Assembly (NCBI RefSeq): GCF_021646545.1 | Contig: NZ_JAKIRP010000027.1 | Location: forward strand, 1 to 64,000 | DNA length: 64,000 bases | Reading direction: 5' to 3' | Source of the DNA: Chitinophaga filiformis | GTDB taxonomy: Bacteria > Bacteroidota > Bacteroidia > Chitinophagales > Chitinophagaceae | Shown: in pieces, positions 44,601 through 53,827 of the stretch | Layout of the letters: each line of letters opens with the position of its first letter | Numbering within the stretch: the first letter of the stretch is position 1 | Notes under the pieces: generated by a model | Databases searched by the model: none | What the model was told of the DNA's origin: nothing | What the model saw: the letters and a program-made list of their open reading frames with translations, nothing else | Made by a program: the position numbers and the translations under genes

Positions 44601-47320
44601 TTTTGTTCTTCAGATATGATGATCCATCTTTTACAAGGTCATTCAAAGGACACACAACAGAATTTCGATCTCTCGACACTGGCTATTACCGACTATTGGT
44701 ATTACTTACAGGTAACCGGTATTTTGTCAAAGACAGCATCCTGCTAAAGGATAATCATCTTCATTATTCTGTACTGGACACGTTGAACATTTTACCTAAT
44801 GACAGCCTGATTAATAACCTGGAAAAAAGAATGCGGCAATTGGTTGACCCATGGTTTATAGCCACGGAAGCGGCTGGCCATGAGAGTAAAATAGCTGAAA
44901 GCTTCAATGAAACAGCTCTAAACATGGCTCACCTCACCAGGGTAATCGGAGGAATAGTAGTCGATACAAAGGGAGATCCGCTTCCCGGCGCGACTATCAT
45001 ACTGAGGGGTACCCGATCGGCAACAGCGACAGATGTAGACGGCAAATTCTCTCTTCCTGTCACATCCAAAGGCACATTGAACATAATGTATGTGGGATTC
45101 GAAAAGGTAGAACTAGTCTTAAACCGTGATGATTTTTATAAAATCACTATGACCGAAAGCAGTAAGCAGTTAAACGAAGTGGTTGTAACCGCATCAGGCA
45201 TCCATAGACAGAAAAGGTCATTGGGGTATGCAACGAGTCTCATCACTACATATAAAACATCCCGAGGCTATCTCAATTTTTCCCAGGCACTGGCCGGCAA
45301 AGCAGCCGGTGCAAGAGTAACTGCCGGAAACTATAAAATTTCTGATATATCTTTAACAGATAGTAACGACACTACAACAATAGCAGCCGATGAAATGGAT
45401 CCACAGCTGTTATCTCCGCCATCCAACAGCCTCCGGACAAATTTCCGGGATGGGGCTTTCTGGCAACCGAGGCTTAGAACAGATGCTAATGGCAAGGCAT
45501 CTTTCGATGTTACTTTTCCGGATGACATCACCAACTGGAAAACCTTTGCTATTGCCATAACAGGCAAACGACAGTCTGGTATACAGCAAACATTTATACG
45601 TTCCTTTAAATCGCTCAGTGGCAATCTGGGAATACCTACCTTCACAGTTGAGGGTGACTCCGTAAGTATTATTACCAAAGCATTAAATTATACGCAGGAG
45701 AGTATTACGGCAACACATACTTTCAGCATGAACGACAGCGTATACAAGAGTCGCACAAACAGCTTTAAAAACGCCTTTATTGATACTGTATCAGTGCTTA
45801 TACCGGAAACCAGTCCAACAGATAGTATGAGCTTTAAATACGAAATCAATAAAGAAGGATACGTTGATGGCGAACAACGTAAAATTCCCGTGGAGAAAAG
45901 AGGATCCTTTGAAACAACAGGCATGTTTGCGGCTCTTTACGATGACACAACACTTGTATATACACCTCTCAGAAATGAACCATTACAGATACATGCTGAG
46001 TCTGCATTGCTTCCAGTGTTAATGGATGAAATCACACAGTTACAGCAATATAAGTACCTCTGCAGCGAACAATTGGCATCCAAACTGAAGGCTTATCTGC
46101 TGGAAAAGAAAATATGTACATACCTAAAGAAGGACTTTAGAAAAGAAAAGGATATCAGCAACATTCTTAAGCGGCTCAATGATAAAAAGACGAATGGACT
46201 CTGGGGATGGTGGGAGAAATCCCCGGTATCATTATGGATCTCACGTCATGTGATAGAAGCGCTTCTGATGGCACAGGAGCTGGGATATAAAACGGATTTT
46301 AACAAGCAGGTCGCTATTGATTATTTCGTATATGAACTAAACAGTGGCAAGGAAAGAGACAGCATAGGTTGTATGCAATTACTGGCCAACCTTGGCGGAA
46401 AGATCGACTACCGGGCATATACAGATCATTTCATCGCCCAGGCAGGCATCAATGGCTATGATACCATCAGACTGGCTGCTTTACAAAGATCCACCGGCCA
46501 ACCGCTGAACCTATCACCCATCCTGTCCCGTCAAAAGAATACCGCTTTCGGCAACGCCTACTGGGGTAAAGAAAGTTACGATCTCTTTGACAACAGCATC
46601 CAGAGAACACTACAGGTATATCAACTTCTTCGCAAAGCAGGTGGCTACGAAACAATACTTCAAAGGATCCGCGGATATTTCCTCGAACAACGGAAAGACG
46701 GACACTGGCGGAATACATATGAATCATCGCTCATCCTCGAAACAATCCTTCCTGATATACTGGAAGATGAATCAAAAGGACCTGTTTCGTTAAGTATAAA
46801 CGGCACAGCTATCACCCAATTCCCCTATACAGATACACTCTTACAGCCGGGAAAAATAAGTATCAGCAAGCAGGGAAAACGGCCCATATACTTCACTGCC
46901 TATCAGCAATATTTCAACAGGGAGCCGGAAAAGATCTCTGGTCTGTTTACGGTATCATCCGCTTTCGGCGATAACGGCATGACGCAACAGGATTTAAAAG
47001 CAGGTGTGCCCGTAACCTTAAAGGTAGAGGTAACAGCACAAAAACACGCAGACTATGTACTGGTGGAAATCCCTATCCCTGCTGGCTGTTCTTATAATAG
47101 CAAATCACAATCATGGGCCAGCCATGAAGTGCACAGAGAACATTTCAAGGATAGGGTCAGCATTTTCTGCAGCCGGCTGGAGGCAGGTAAACACACGTTC
47201 TATGTCTCTTTATTGCCCCGCTATTCCGGACGGTACTCCCTGAATCCCGCGAAAGCAGAAATGCAATACTTCCCCGTATTTATGGGAAGGGAGGCTTTGA
47301 AAAAAGTTAATATTCAGTAA
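41645..47320 (+). CDS. Alpha-2-macroglobulin family protein with inserted SusC-like segment
   Basis: 1891 residues; the start is a TTG at 41645 directly in front of a signal peptide (KKLALLLLMLSYFAAVAQ). An MG2-like domain is visible at FSKPIYKPGDTLKFKAYITDKKGKPVDRPL (about residue 216). Residues ~1099-1180 form a carboxypeptidase-regulatory-like domain (GGIVVDTKGDPLPGATIILRG to ATDVDGKFSL), followed by a TonB-plug-like stretch (LNEVVVTASGI, SQALAGKAAGARV). The A2M domain follows (AFWQPRLRTDANGKASFDVTFPDDITNWK). A thioester-type motif CSEQ is at Cys1473, then an alpha-toroid. Bacterial A2Ms trap or block proteases. The CSEQ form keeps the Cys and Gln needed for the bond. Confidence 0.88.
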   Translation: MKKLALLLLMLSYFAAVAQHPLSQGRRSSFYEYLYEISNEETLQIYKNGVRRINASFLHTLKDSFPHDKGVPDNLPPGNYLRVFAENDRLQTVFMHIPYVYAKIGSNNHDLFVILHDAKGNLIKDAEVKLQGRTLHFEAHTGAWWLAGYRNASLLRVYYKGMLNCIPLQQSLHYRRKKLQQFLRKLNFVKAIRRKQSRKYYRYQTTPYENRHTGYIVFSKPIYKPGDTLKFKAYITDKKGKPVDRPLLVRLSDRDFIVDTILTTLQPYAPGGYSCDVALSSGMDIDLDETYMISLETLDSRKYDLNNYNGDLDDDEYAAKRKIFIKGQFKFEEYELNALHFTARTDKKSYTNRENTTVYLQAKDENDLPVMDGQIQLFVTKPIVTKHHATDMFIPDTLWSYTGPMDALGETKVTLPDSIFPRADLLYQIDCIFTNSNNERQTETLSLEYHYNRGSISFDLQADSLHITPDRQFKTDNKVYIYGVNDNDTIETYLSRLPVAIKINPFLSAYRVESENAKGIYYLKNNHDILDAEVSWHHDTAVVYVTNPHKLPFWYTAFDDGRAVHHGYGDTLTWTASTRNKKQCELHLNYIWGNQLHSIPVYLIRAEGNLNVAIDAPATVYPGQTTKITVNVKDKYLEPVADADVTAYAYTSRFSDEAPPRVPSFTAPYRRGPNYYELGHLQLQKTTQALPFQWEQHSRRMGLDTMLYFRFTHPSPVFINTEPARDGTTQVAAFVFARGSIQPVHILYVDGLPVYCSMTDPVQHYSITVPAGKHTISMRTQYQRITLDTVIAAGVKTFISIDSAIHQQNVIVEKMPKKLTAQEIANLEKYMIRLENTFGNYPTYIKQESQIFQLKNIVGNYRLLGWQYKVGPLTGANASLVSKNDFTQDFTPEPDYVFQISKGLIKQKQTGFIHYYDLHSYNPDTSLAAQALTETLIDSLLQLRQDDNLRNKDIVRPFHQRESYKSRLVLRLEHPDLNPTTDVLRFLFFRYDDPSFTRSFKGHTTEFRSLDTGYYRLLVLLTGNRYFVKDSILLKDNHLHYSVLDTLNILPNDSLINNLEKRMRQLVDPWFIATEAAGHESKIAESFNETALNMAHLTRVIGGIVVDTKGDPLPGATIILRGTRSATATDVDGKFSLPVTSKGTLNIMYVGFEKVELVLNRDDFYKITMTESSKQLNEVVVTASGIHRQKRSLGYATSLITTYKTSRGYLNFSQALAGKAAGARVTAGNYKISDISLTDSNDTTTIAADEMDPQLLSPPSNSLRTNFRDGAFWQPRLRTDANGKASFDVTFPDDITNWKTFAIAITGKRQSGIQQTFIRSFKSLSGNLGIPTFTVEGDSVSIITKALNYTQESITATHTFSMNDSVYKSRTNSFKNAFIDTVSVLIPETSPTDSMSFKYEINKEGYVDGEQRKIPVEKRGSFETTGMFAALYDDTTLVYTPLRNEPLQIHAESALLPVLMDEITQLQQYKYLCSEQLASKLKAYLLEKKICTYLKKDFRKEKDISNILKRLNDKKTNGLWGWWEKSPVSLWISRHVIEALLMAQELGYKTDFNKQVAIDYFVYELNSGKERDSIGCMQLLANLGGKIDYRAYTDHFIAQAGINGYDTIRLAALQRSTGQPLNLSPILSRQKNTAFGNAYWGKESYDLFDNSIQRTLQVYQLLRKAGGYETILQRIRGYFLEQRKDGHWRNTYESSLILETILPDILEDESKGPVSLSINGTAITQFPYTDTLLQPGKISISKQGKRPIYFTAYQQYFNREPEKISGLFTVSSAFGDNGMTQQDLKAGVPVTLKVEVTAQKHADYVLVEIPIPAGCSYNSKSQSWASHEVHREHFKDRVSIFCSRLEAGKHTFYVSLLPRYSGRYSLNPAKAEMQYFPVFMGREALKKVNIQ

Positions 47321-47331
47321 TTTTAACGATC

Positions 47332-48177
47332 ATGAAACACTATTTATACATCCTGGCAGCGCTTACCCTTGCCGGTTGCGTTGAAAACAAACAACAGGAA
47401 CAACAGGCCGACAGCACAGTTCAAACAGTAGAGAAAAACAACGAACCTACTTCTGCATCAGCAGCACCAGAAGCGCCAATAGCTGTACCGGAAAAGATCA
47501 TCAGGGAAAGGGCGCAAGGCACGGTAACCCTTCTTGATTCCGTTAATGGCCGCCCTATTGTACAGGTCAATGACAACGTACAACTGGAGGCGGGCATTCC
47601 AAGGAAAGGCTGGGCAGCTACACTGGTTACAACAGAACTCAGTGATGCACAGACGGAAGGACAGCTGTTGAAAAAGGGCTCGCCTATTATAGCAGATGGT
47701 AAAACAGTAGGAAAAGTACTGGAAGATGTGGTAATAGAGATGACATTCAAAAATGACAAGGGTGTTAATACAGGTGTATTTCATGCTGCTGTGCAACAAA
47801 ACAAGATAAAAAACGGTACTGTGATTGAAACAGTCCTCGCCAATTATCTGAAGGAACATACCGGCAGAACATTGTCTGATATGCAGCCTTTCATCAAACA
47901 GTTCCAGCTGGAGCCACTTGATAACAATAAGCCTTATAAGGAGTATTACAACTATGAAAGTGCAGCCGACGATCCATCTCCTGGCTACCGTACGGTATTG
48001 GTATTCCACCAGGATAAACTGATCGGTGTGGTAGATTCCAGAACATTACAACTGGCCGGGTCTAAGCATTATCAGCTTGACAGGGATTATCACGGTTATT
48101 TCTTTACAGATACGGACGAGCAACTCAGAAAAGACTATACTACCAAGTTTAACCAGTTTGTGAATGCAGCAGACTGA
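47332..48177 (+). CDS. Hypothetical lipoprotein downstream of the macroglobulin
   Basis: 281 residues with a lipoprotein signal (MKHYLYILAALTLAGC, lipobox LAGC). A Gln/Glu/Ala-rich linker (about 20-60) precedes a mixed alpha/beta domain that I cannot assign. It lies 11 nt after the macroglobulin gene in the same direction, so the two are probably co-expressed. Bacterial A2Ms are often lipoproteins or have a membrane partner; this protein could be such a partner, but nothing in its sequence proves this. Confidence 0.75.
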   Translation: MKHYLYILAALTLAGCVENKQQEQQADSTVQTVEKNNEPTSASAAPEAPIAVPEKIIRERAQGTVTLLDSVNGRPIVQVNDNVQLEAGIPRKGWAATLVTTELSDAQTEGQLLKKGSPIIADGKTVGKVLEDVVIEMTFKNDKGVNTGVFHAAVQQNKIKNGTVIETVLANYLKEHTGRTLSDMQPFIKQFQLEPLDNNKPYKEYYNYESAADDPSPGYRTVLVFHQDKLIGVVDSRTLQLAGSKHYQLDRDYHGYFFTDTDEQLRKDYTTKFNQFVNAAD

Positions 48178-48190
48178 GTTGAAAGGAGGC

Positions 48191-48225
48191 CGGGAGTTAA
48201 GCATGTATTTACGTCTTAATTCCCG
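48191..48225. terminator. Convergent terminator
   Basis: CGGGAGTTAAG (48191-48201) and CTTAATTCCCG (48215-48225) form an 11-bp stem with one wobble and a 13-nt loop. It sits between the convergent lipoprotein and histidine kinase genes and overlaps the last codons of the kinase gene. Confidence 0.65.
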
Positions 48226-50948
48226 ATCTTCTCTATTTGTTCCTCCATTAATCTTATCACAAGCAGGGATTCTTCCTGCATGGACTCCATCAGAAAACCA
48301 AATTCTGGTTCACGTTTGACCGTCAGCGTATCCAACTGGTCGGCTATACGCGCCAGCTTGGCCAGGCCAATGATCTGTGAGGTGCCACGTATCTTATGCC
48401 CGATACGGTTGATCTTACGGATGTCAACAGCCGCTGCCGCTGACTGTAGTTCTGCTATGGAAGACCTCAGCTCCTCTATGGTCAGTTTCAATAATTGTTT
48501 TAGTACTGATCTGTCCTCTCCTACCAGGTAGGCCTCCAGTGTACCCATATCAAAATGCGTGTCTTTCGCTTCCTGTTCGGTGGTGAGGGTAACAGGGCCT
48601 TCTTCAATAACCACTGTGAGCCATTTACGGAACAGCTGCAACAACTTATGTTGTGCCAATGGCTTACCAATGAAATCATTCATGCCGGCCTCTATGCACT
48701 TTTCCCGTTCACCCTTCAGGTTTCCTGCAGTTAATGCAATAATAGGCACACGCTGGCCACCTGGCATTTCCCGTATCTTTTTAGTGGCCTCATACCCGTT
48801 CATGACGGGCATTTGTACATCCATCAGTATCAGGTCGGGCGTCTTTCCGCGGCACATGCGAACAGCTTCAATGCCATCCTGCGCCTCATAGATGCGTGCG
48901 TCATGTGCGATCCTTCTTACGACGGTAGTGGCCAGTAGCATGTTCACCGGATTATCCTCAACAATGAGAATATTCAGCCTGCCACCGATCCATTGTTCCT
49001 CTTTTTCATGCTTATGACGTTTGGCCCTTTTTTCTTTTCTGATCAGCATGGAAAGGCTGTTGTACAGCTCATTGATCTTGATAGGCTTCACCATCCGCAA
49101 GCCTATGTCCAGCTGATCGCAGACCTTTATTATCCTTTCATCATCAGCGGAGCTATGCAGGAGGATCACGCCTTGTTCACCTGGTAGTCTGCCGAAATGA
49201 TGTCTGATCTTTTTCACCGTCTCCAGTCCATCCATATAAGGCATATGGTAGTCCATCAGGATAACATCATAACGGTCGCCCCTGGCCAGTGTATCCAGGG
49301 CTTCAAATCCGCTGCGGGCCTCTGTACAGGTGATGTCTTTCAACGACAGCATTTCCTTGAGGATCGTGCGGTTATTATCATTATCATCCACGATCAGCAC
49401 CTGCCGGATCTTTTCAAGACTTTCCCACTTATCGGCAGGAGCTTCGGCGGTAGCCAGGTCGATATCGAAGTAGAAGGTACTGCCTTCATTTATATTGCTC
49501 TTTATCTGCAGATGGCTCCCCATCAGGGCCAGTAGCTTATTGGAAATAGTAAGCCCCAATCCTGTACCACCGTACTTCTTGGTAGTGGAAGCATCTTCCT
49601 GGCGGAAGGCTTCAAAGATCTTGTATTGTTTTTCCGGTTTAATGCCAATGCCAGTATCTCTTACTTCAAACCTGATCCTGGCCCTGCCGTCCCCTTTCAT
49701 TTCGAGCGGGGTGACTTTTAATTCGATCTCACCATTACTGGTGAATTTCACAGCATTTCCGAGGAGGTTGATGAGAATCTGTTTCAGGCGCACTTCGTCG
49801 AACCAGGCAAAGCGAGGCAGGTTGGTAGCAACATTCAACAGCATTTCAAGACCTTTGTGCTGAGCCTGATAACTTACAATATCACTTACCTGGCTGCTGA
49901 ACTCATAAAGATCATATTTGTCAATATCAAGTTCCAGTTTGCCAGATTCTATCTTTGAGAAATCGAGGATATCGTTGATGATGCTTAACAGTGCATTGGC
50001 CGACTGATTTACAATAGAGAGATATTGATGCTGGGTTTCGTTAAGGTCTGTTTGCAGTACCAGCTCTGTAAAGCCGATTACTCCGTTCAGGGGAGTACGG
50101 ATTTCATGGCTCATATTGGCCAGGAATTCCGACTTGGCCATATTGGCCTGTTCCGCCTGTTGCTTGGCGGCCGCCAGACTGGCCTTCTGGGAGATCAGCT
50201 CCTGTTCTGTTTCTTTGGAGACGGAGATGTCCTGGAAAGTACCGTATAGCCTTTTACATTTGCCGTTCTCAAATTCAGCATTACCGATGGCTCTTACCCA
50301 TCGTTCCTTACCCATGGCAGTAACGATCTGCAATTCGAGATCCCAGGGTTGCCCCGTTTCAATGATGTCCTTGAGTGCAGCAGTGATCTTTTTACGGCTT
50401 TCCCCTTCTTTATAAAATCCCACTGCGGCTGATAAAGTAGGATTAAAATCTGCCGGTACCTCATGGATCTCTTTTGTAACGTCAGACCAGAACATGTCCT
50501 TGTTGACAAGGTCTGCCTCCCATCCGCCTATACGTGATAACTGGCTGGTGCGTTCCAGTATTTCCCGGGTACGCTTCAGGTCTTTCTCCAGTTCGAAGAA
50601 AGCGCGAAAATAGCGTTCGCTGTTCTGTAATGCTTCCCGTCGATTGTGATCGATGATCTCTGCAGTGATGTCACTGACGATGATCTTCATTAGCTTCTGC
50701 TGCCGGGCATTAAGGTGCCGGGGCGCCTTATCCATCAGTGATAAAGTGCCCAGTAGCTCTCCCGAAGAAGAAATCAGATCGTAAGTAATGTGGAAAGCCG
50801 CTTCCTTTGCCGTAATGGGAATGCCGGATGCAACGACAACGGACTGCTGTTGATCATCGATGATAGAGATCGTTGCTACCTGTACATTGCAAATAAGAGA
50901 GGCTAGTTCAGTCTGTCTATTCAGTTTTTCCTGTAGTATTGCATTCAA
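48216..50948 (-). CDS. Hybrid sensor histidine kinase with two receiver domains and HPt
   Basis: 910 residues, starting with TTG at 50948 (an in-frame TAG lies two codons before it). Order: GAF-like sensor (1-105), PAS region with PAC-like end (about 140-250), HisKA with H-box NMSHEIRTPLNGVIGF (about 277), HATPase (NLLGNAVKF, DTGIGI, GGTGLGL), receiver 1 (VLIVDDNDNN, LMDYHMPYMDG), receiver 2 (ILIVEDNPVN, LMDVQMPVMNG) and an HPt domain (IGHKIRGTSQIIGLA). There is no transmembrane segment, so it is cytoplasmic. No output gene is adjacent, so the partner is encoded elsewhere. Confidence 0.94.
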   Translation of the reverse strand: MNAILQEKLNRQTELASLICNVQVATISIIDDQQQSVVVASGIPITAKEAAFHITYDLISSSGELLGTLSLMDKAPRHLNARQQKLMKIIVSDITAEIIDHNRREALQNSERYFRAFFELEKDLKRTREILERTSQLSRIGGWEADLVNKDMFWSDVTKEIHEVPADFNPTLSAAVGFYKEGESRKKITAALKDIIETGQPWDLELQIVTAMGKERWVRAIGNAEFENGKCKRLYGTFQDISVSKETEQELISQKASLAAAKQQAEQANMAKSEFLANMSHEIRTPLNGVIGFTELVLQTDLNETQHQYLSIVNQSANALLSIINDILDFSKIESGKLELDIDKYDLYEFSSQVSDIVSYQAQHKGLEMLLNVATNLPRFAWFDEVRLKQILINLLGNAVKFTSNGEIELKVTPLEMKGDGRARIRFEVRDTGIGIKPEKQYKIFEAFRQEDASTTKKYGGTGLGLTISNKLLALMGSHLQIKSNINEGSTFYFDIDLATAEAPADKWESLEKIRQVLIVDDNDNNRTILKEMLSLKDITCTEARSGFEALDTLARGDRYDVILMDYHMPYMDGLETVKKIRHHFGRLPGEQGVILLHSSADDERIIKVCDQLDIGLRMVKPIKINELYNSLSMLIRKEKRAKRHKHEKEEQWIGGRLNILIVEDNPVNMLLATTVVRRIAHDARIYEAQDGIEAVRMCRGKTPDLILMDVQMPVMNGYEATKKIREMPGGQRVPIIALTAGNLKGEREKCIEAGMNDFIGKPLAQHKLLQLFRKWLTVVIEEGPVTLTTEQEAKDTHFDMGTLEAYLVGEDRSVLKQLLKLTIEELRSSIAELQSAAAAVDIRKINRIGHKIRGTSQIIGLAKLARIADQLDTLTVKREPEFGFLMESMQEESLLVIRLMEEQIEKIGN

Positions 50949-51316
50949 ACACTAAAGCTTTTCACTGTGGATGAAATAAATGCTGTTCACTTTTTTCCTG
51001 TTCTGGTGTAAAAGCCTGTTAATGTAGTCTTATGAAGATACGTAAATTCCGTCTATGTGAGTAAACGAAAAAGATCCCCCTTTTGTGGCAGACCATTGGT
51101 TGACAAGCAGATGAGGTATTGAAGGGGCTGTTACCGGGCATAGAAGCCCAGGTGCATTAAGGAGTAGTACCTGAGTGGTACCAGGTCGTATACCAGGAGC
51201 GTCCATTGAAGGTAAACAGCGAAGCGTAGTAATACAACGGACGGGTTAAACACAATACGGGCAAAGGGTATGCTATGAGCAAACCCCTCACCCGTATAAG
51301 ATTATATTATGAGTTT
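50949..51316. repeat. Gene-free region with a degenerate ~11-nt repeat
   Basis: 368 nt without a gene. Between 51161 and 51208 four similar units follow one another: AGGAGTAGTAC, CTGAGTGGTAC, CAGGTCGTATAC and CAGGAGCGTCC. Small palindromes GGTACC and GTATAC lie inside. It may be a decayed relative of the 11-nt-periodic hairpins at 233 and 39539, but no long stem remains. The promoter of the kinase should be at its left edge. Confidence 0.4.
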
Positions 51317-51745
51317 TTATGCTTTCTCTACAAATTCCTTGAGCAAAGTACCTATCAGTTCCGTCCAACCCATCGCGAAATTCTCCTTCGCGAAGCTTGA
51401 GATGGCAGGGAAAGTATCCAACCCTGCATGCGTCAATTTTACGCGTGTTTTTTCTCCTTCCGGGAACAGTTCGAACGTCACAAATGAATTCCCCTCATAT
51501 CCGTCATAGCGCCAGCTATAAGTAAGTTTACGGTCTGGTTCCACCTCTGTAACCTTGCAAAGGTGCAGGAATTGTTGTCCCTCGGGATCGCCACCTGTAA
51601 AACTAAATTCTGCCCCTACCTCTGCCTTGAATTCAGGAATATCGAAATACCACTGTTTCATCTGGTCCTTATTGGTAATAGCATCCCAGATTTTTCTCAC
51701 CGGCGCATCATAAGTTCTTTCGATTACAAATGGTTCGCTTCTCAT
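51317..51745 (-). CDS. SRPBCC (AHSA1-like) domain protein
   Basis: 142 residues, the usual size for an AHSA1-type START/Bet v 1-like protein. Its N-terminus EPFVIERTYDAPVRKIWDAITNKDQMKQWYFD, the central LTYSWRYDGYEGNSFVTFEL and the closing GWTELIGTLLKEFVEKA helix are standard. The fold is a hydrophobic-ligand cavity; the ligand is unknown. Such genes are often next to ArsR regulators; none is present here, though a palindrome lies upstream. Confidence 0.9.
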   Translation of the reverse strand: MRSEPFVIERTYDAPVRKIWDAITNKDQMKQWYFDIPEFKAEVGAEFSFTGGDPEGQQFLHLCKVTEVEPDRKLTYSWRYDGYEGNSFVTFELFPEGEKTRVKLTHAGLDTFPAISSFAKENFAMGWTELIGTLLKEFVEKA

Positions 51746-51785
51746 TACTGTATGATTTAGAATTTTAGGGGAATAGATTATTATA

Positions 51786-51807
51786 TAACCGATCGGTTAC
51801 AAATATA
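51786..51807 (-). promoter_or_regulatory. Promoter and palindromic operator of the SRPBCC gene
   Basis: TAACCGATCGGTTA (51786-51799) is a perfect 14-bp palindrome. Minus-strand TATATTTG (plus 51800-51807) directly upstream fits the -7 consensus TAnnTTTG, so the palindrome covers the likely transcription start. A further GGTTAC half-site lies at 51821-51826. The binding protein is not identified. Confidence 0.5.
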
Positions 51808-51899
51808 AAGGAAACCTTTTGGTTACAGAAATATTTTTGTGCTTCCGGTTGGGTCAACAATATTGGTACCAGGCATGTCTGCCGGGACGGGCAACCGAT

Positions 51900-52340
51900 T
51901 TACAGTTCCTTGATCATCTTAAAATGTGGGATACCCACCTCTGTGAACTGATCGCCCACTGTGGTATAACCGTTTTTCAGGTAGAACTTAACCGCTTCCA
52001 GGCGGGCATTGAGCTCGATACGGGAAAATCCCTTTTCACGGGCCACCTGTTCACTAAACTGCACCATTTGGGTGCCGGCATTAATTCCCCTGGCGGTTTC
52101 TGCTACGGCCACCTGCCGCATTTTTACGTATCCCTGGCCGGGCGTCAGGATTAACGTTCCAATCAGCTCCTGGCCACGGAACAGGCCAATATGAATATCG
52201 TTTACTTCTTTGCTCAGGTCTTCATTGAGCAGGTTCATACCAAGGGGCTTACGAAGTATCTCATTTCTCAGTTTGATCTCCTGGTCATAATCGGGTCCCG
52301 GACAGGCTATTATTCGTGCGACGAGCTTTTCTGTGAACAT
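51900..52340 (-). CDS. GNAT-family N-acetyltransferase
   Basis: 146 residues. The acetyl-CoA-binding region is visible as VKMRQVAVAETARGINAGTQMVQFSEQVARE (the Q/RxxGxG/A loop is degenerate), followed by IELNARLEAVKFYLKNGYTTVG, typical of GNAT motif B with AVKFYxKxGY. It transfers an acetyl group to an amine; the substrate is unknown. A stand-alone minus-strand gene. Confidence 0.9.
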   Translation of the reverse strand: MFTEKLVARIIACPGPDYDQEIKLRNEILRKPLGMNLLNEDLSKEVNDIHIGLFRGQELIGTLILTPGQGYVKMRQVAVAETARGINAGTQMVQFSEQVAREKGFSRIELNARLEAVKFYLKNGYTTVGDQFTEVGIPHFKMIKEL

Positions 52341-52465
52341 ATCTTGTATTTATATCAGGTCTCCGCAAAATTAAATCTATCAGCGGAAGAAATAAGAATT
52401 TGTCGTCAATATGCGAAGTAGCGCATATATAATAAAGCAGCAATTTCAACTGGATGACTGTTATT

Positions 52466-53827
52466 TTACAAATAAACTGATAGACATTTCTTACTGAGTA
52501 TTTCATTTACCGCCACCTGGAGTTCCTGTTCTGAACCGGCGGTAACATTGACCAGGGAATAGGGATGCGCTCCGAGGAGCACATCCCATCGCCATTGTAA
52601 CTGGCTGCTTGTTGATACTAACCCATTGTCATACCACCACGCTGTATACAGCCTGTCTTTTTCCTGTTGCAGCAAGGCGGTATAGATGGTATGTTTCCCC
52701 ATGAGTTTTTCCTCCACTTTGTAGAACTCATATCCGCTGCCTCTCCAACATATCATGGGATTATGTTCTGTATAGTAGCTGGCTGGAATATGTTTGATGT
52801 ATACCAACAGTGTATCGTTCTGTAACTTGATAATATTGCCCGGTAAAGATTGTACCGCATACCCTGGCATGGCAGGTACATGCGATAAGACCTGCAGGTC
52901 CTTTTCTCTTGGTTTATTGATGATGAATACGATCAGCAGGCACGCAGGTAAGGATATGTTGAGCAGGAACAGCTTTACAGCCGAACGAAGCACATAACGC
53001 TTTCTGTGCAGCTGTACGGGTTTTCCATATTTGCGCACTGTCCATTGTGACAGGAACAACAGGGGTACAAGCACATAAAGCATCAGGCACATGATACCGG
53101 CTATATCATGCATCATCGTACCAGGCATGATACTGAACCATACCAGGAAGATAATACGGAGCAGATTGGACACTACATTCATCAGTATCATTCCCACTAA
53201 GATTAACAATACGAACCATACGCTCAGTACTTTTTTATATTGCTGCTGATAAAAACCTATGAGGATCATCCCACATAATGATGCGGTTACCATCATCTGC
53301 AAGCCCATACAGGCAGGATCCACGGAGAAGTCATTACCATTACAGGTGATCATATTTCCCTGTACACTTACCTCCTGCCCCGTTATACGAATGACATTTC
53401 CGGCCCAACCTGTCAGCGACAGACGGATAGGAAAACTGAATACATTCGTGGCGTATTCAAACAATGGTGACATAATCGCCAATACCAGCACCGGCAGGAA
53501 GTTCATACGTCCATGAAATGTCTCGATCATGAACAGGCAGCCGCACAAACAGGAGATACACAGGAATGTCTTGGCTGGTACAAGCAGATATAATAACAAG
53601 GACGCCAGTGCCATGAAAAAATAGCGTGTACTTCCCCGCTCACTGGTATTAAATGATGCAGTGAAAAACAATGCTGCAGTACCCAGAATAGCCTTTGTCG
53701 TATCCCAAACCAGGTAACCATGCAAACCGACGAGAAAAACAAGTCCATAACAAGCTGCTGCTATCAGTGGCCAACACCTGCACGCGCGTAATACGCCAAT
53801 TATTAATGAAAAGATCCCCTTGCTCAT
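52466..53827 (-). CDS. xrtN: Exosortase N with fused EpsI-like domain
   Basis: 453 residues from the ATG at 53827, which overlaps the stop of the upstream gene by 4 nt. Multiple transmembrane helices form the exosortase part. The catalytic residues are Cys173 (DPACMGLQMM), Arg224 (NVVSNLLRII) and His240 (MMHDIAGI). Residues ~320-453 form a periplasmic EpsI-like (DUF3485-type) domain with HNPMICWRGSGYEF. Exosortases cut and anchor or hand on proteins with a PEP-type C-terminal signal. The adjacent VIT protein has such a signal. Exosortase N is a Bacteroidota dedicated-target type. Confidence 0.88.
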   Translation of the reverse strand: MSKGIFSLIIGVLRACRCWPLIAAACYGLVFLVGLHGYLVWDTTKAILGTAALFFTASFNTSERGSTRYFFMALASLLLYLLVPAKTFLCISCLCGCLFMIETFHGRMNFLPVLVLAIMSPLFEYATNVFSFPIRLSLTGWAGNVIRITGQEVSVQGNMITCNGNDFSVDPACMGLQMMVTASLCGMILIGFYQQQYKKVLSVWFVLLILVGMILMNVVSNLLRIIFLVWFSIMPGTMMHDIAGIMCLMLYVLVPLLFLSQWTVRKYGKPVQLHRKRYVLRSAVKLFLLNISLPACLLIVFIINKPREKDLQVLSHVPAMPGYAVQSLPGNIIKLQNDTLLVYIKHIPASYYTEHNPMICWRGSGYEFYKVEEKLMGKHTIYTALLQQEKDRLYTAWWYDNGLVSTSSQLQWRWDVLLGAHPYSLVNVTAGSEQELQVAVNEILSKKCLSVYL

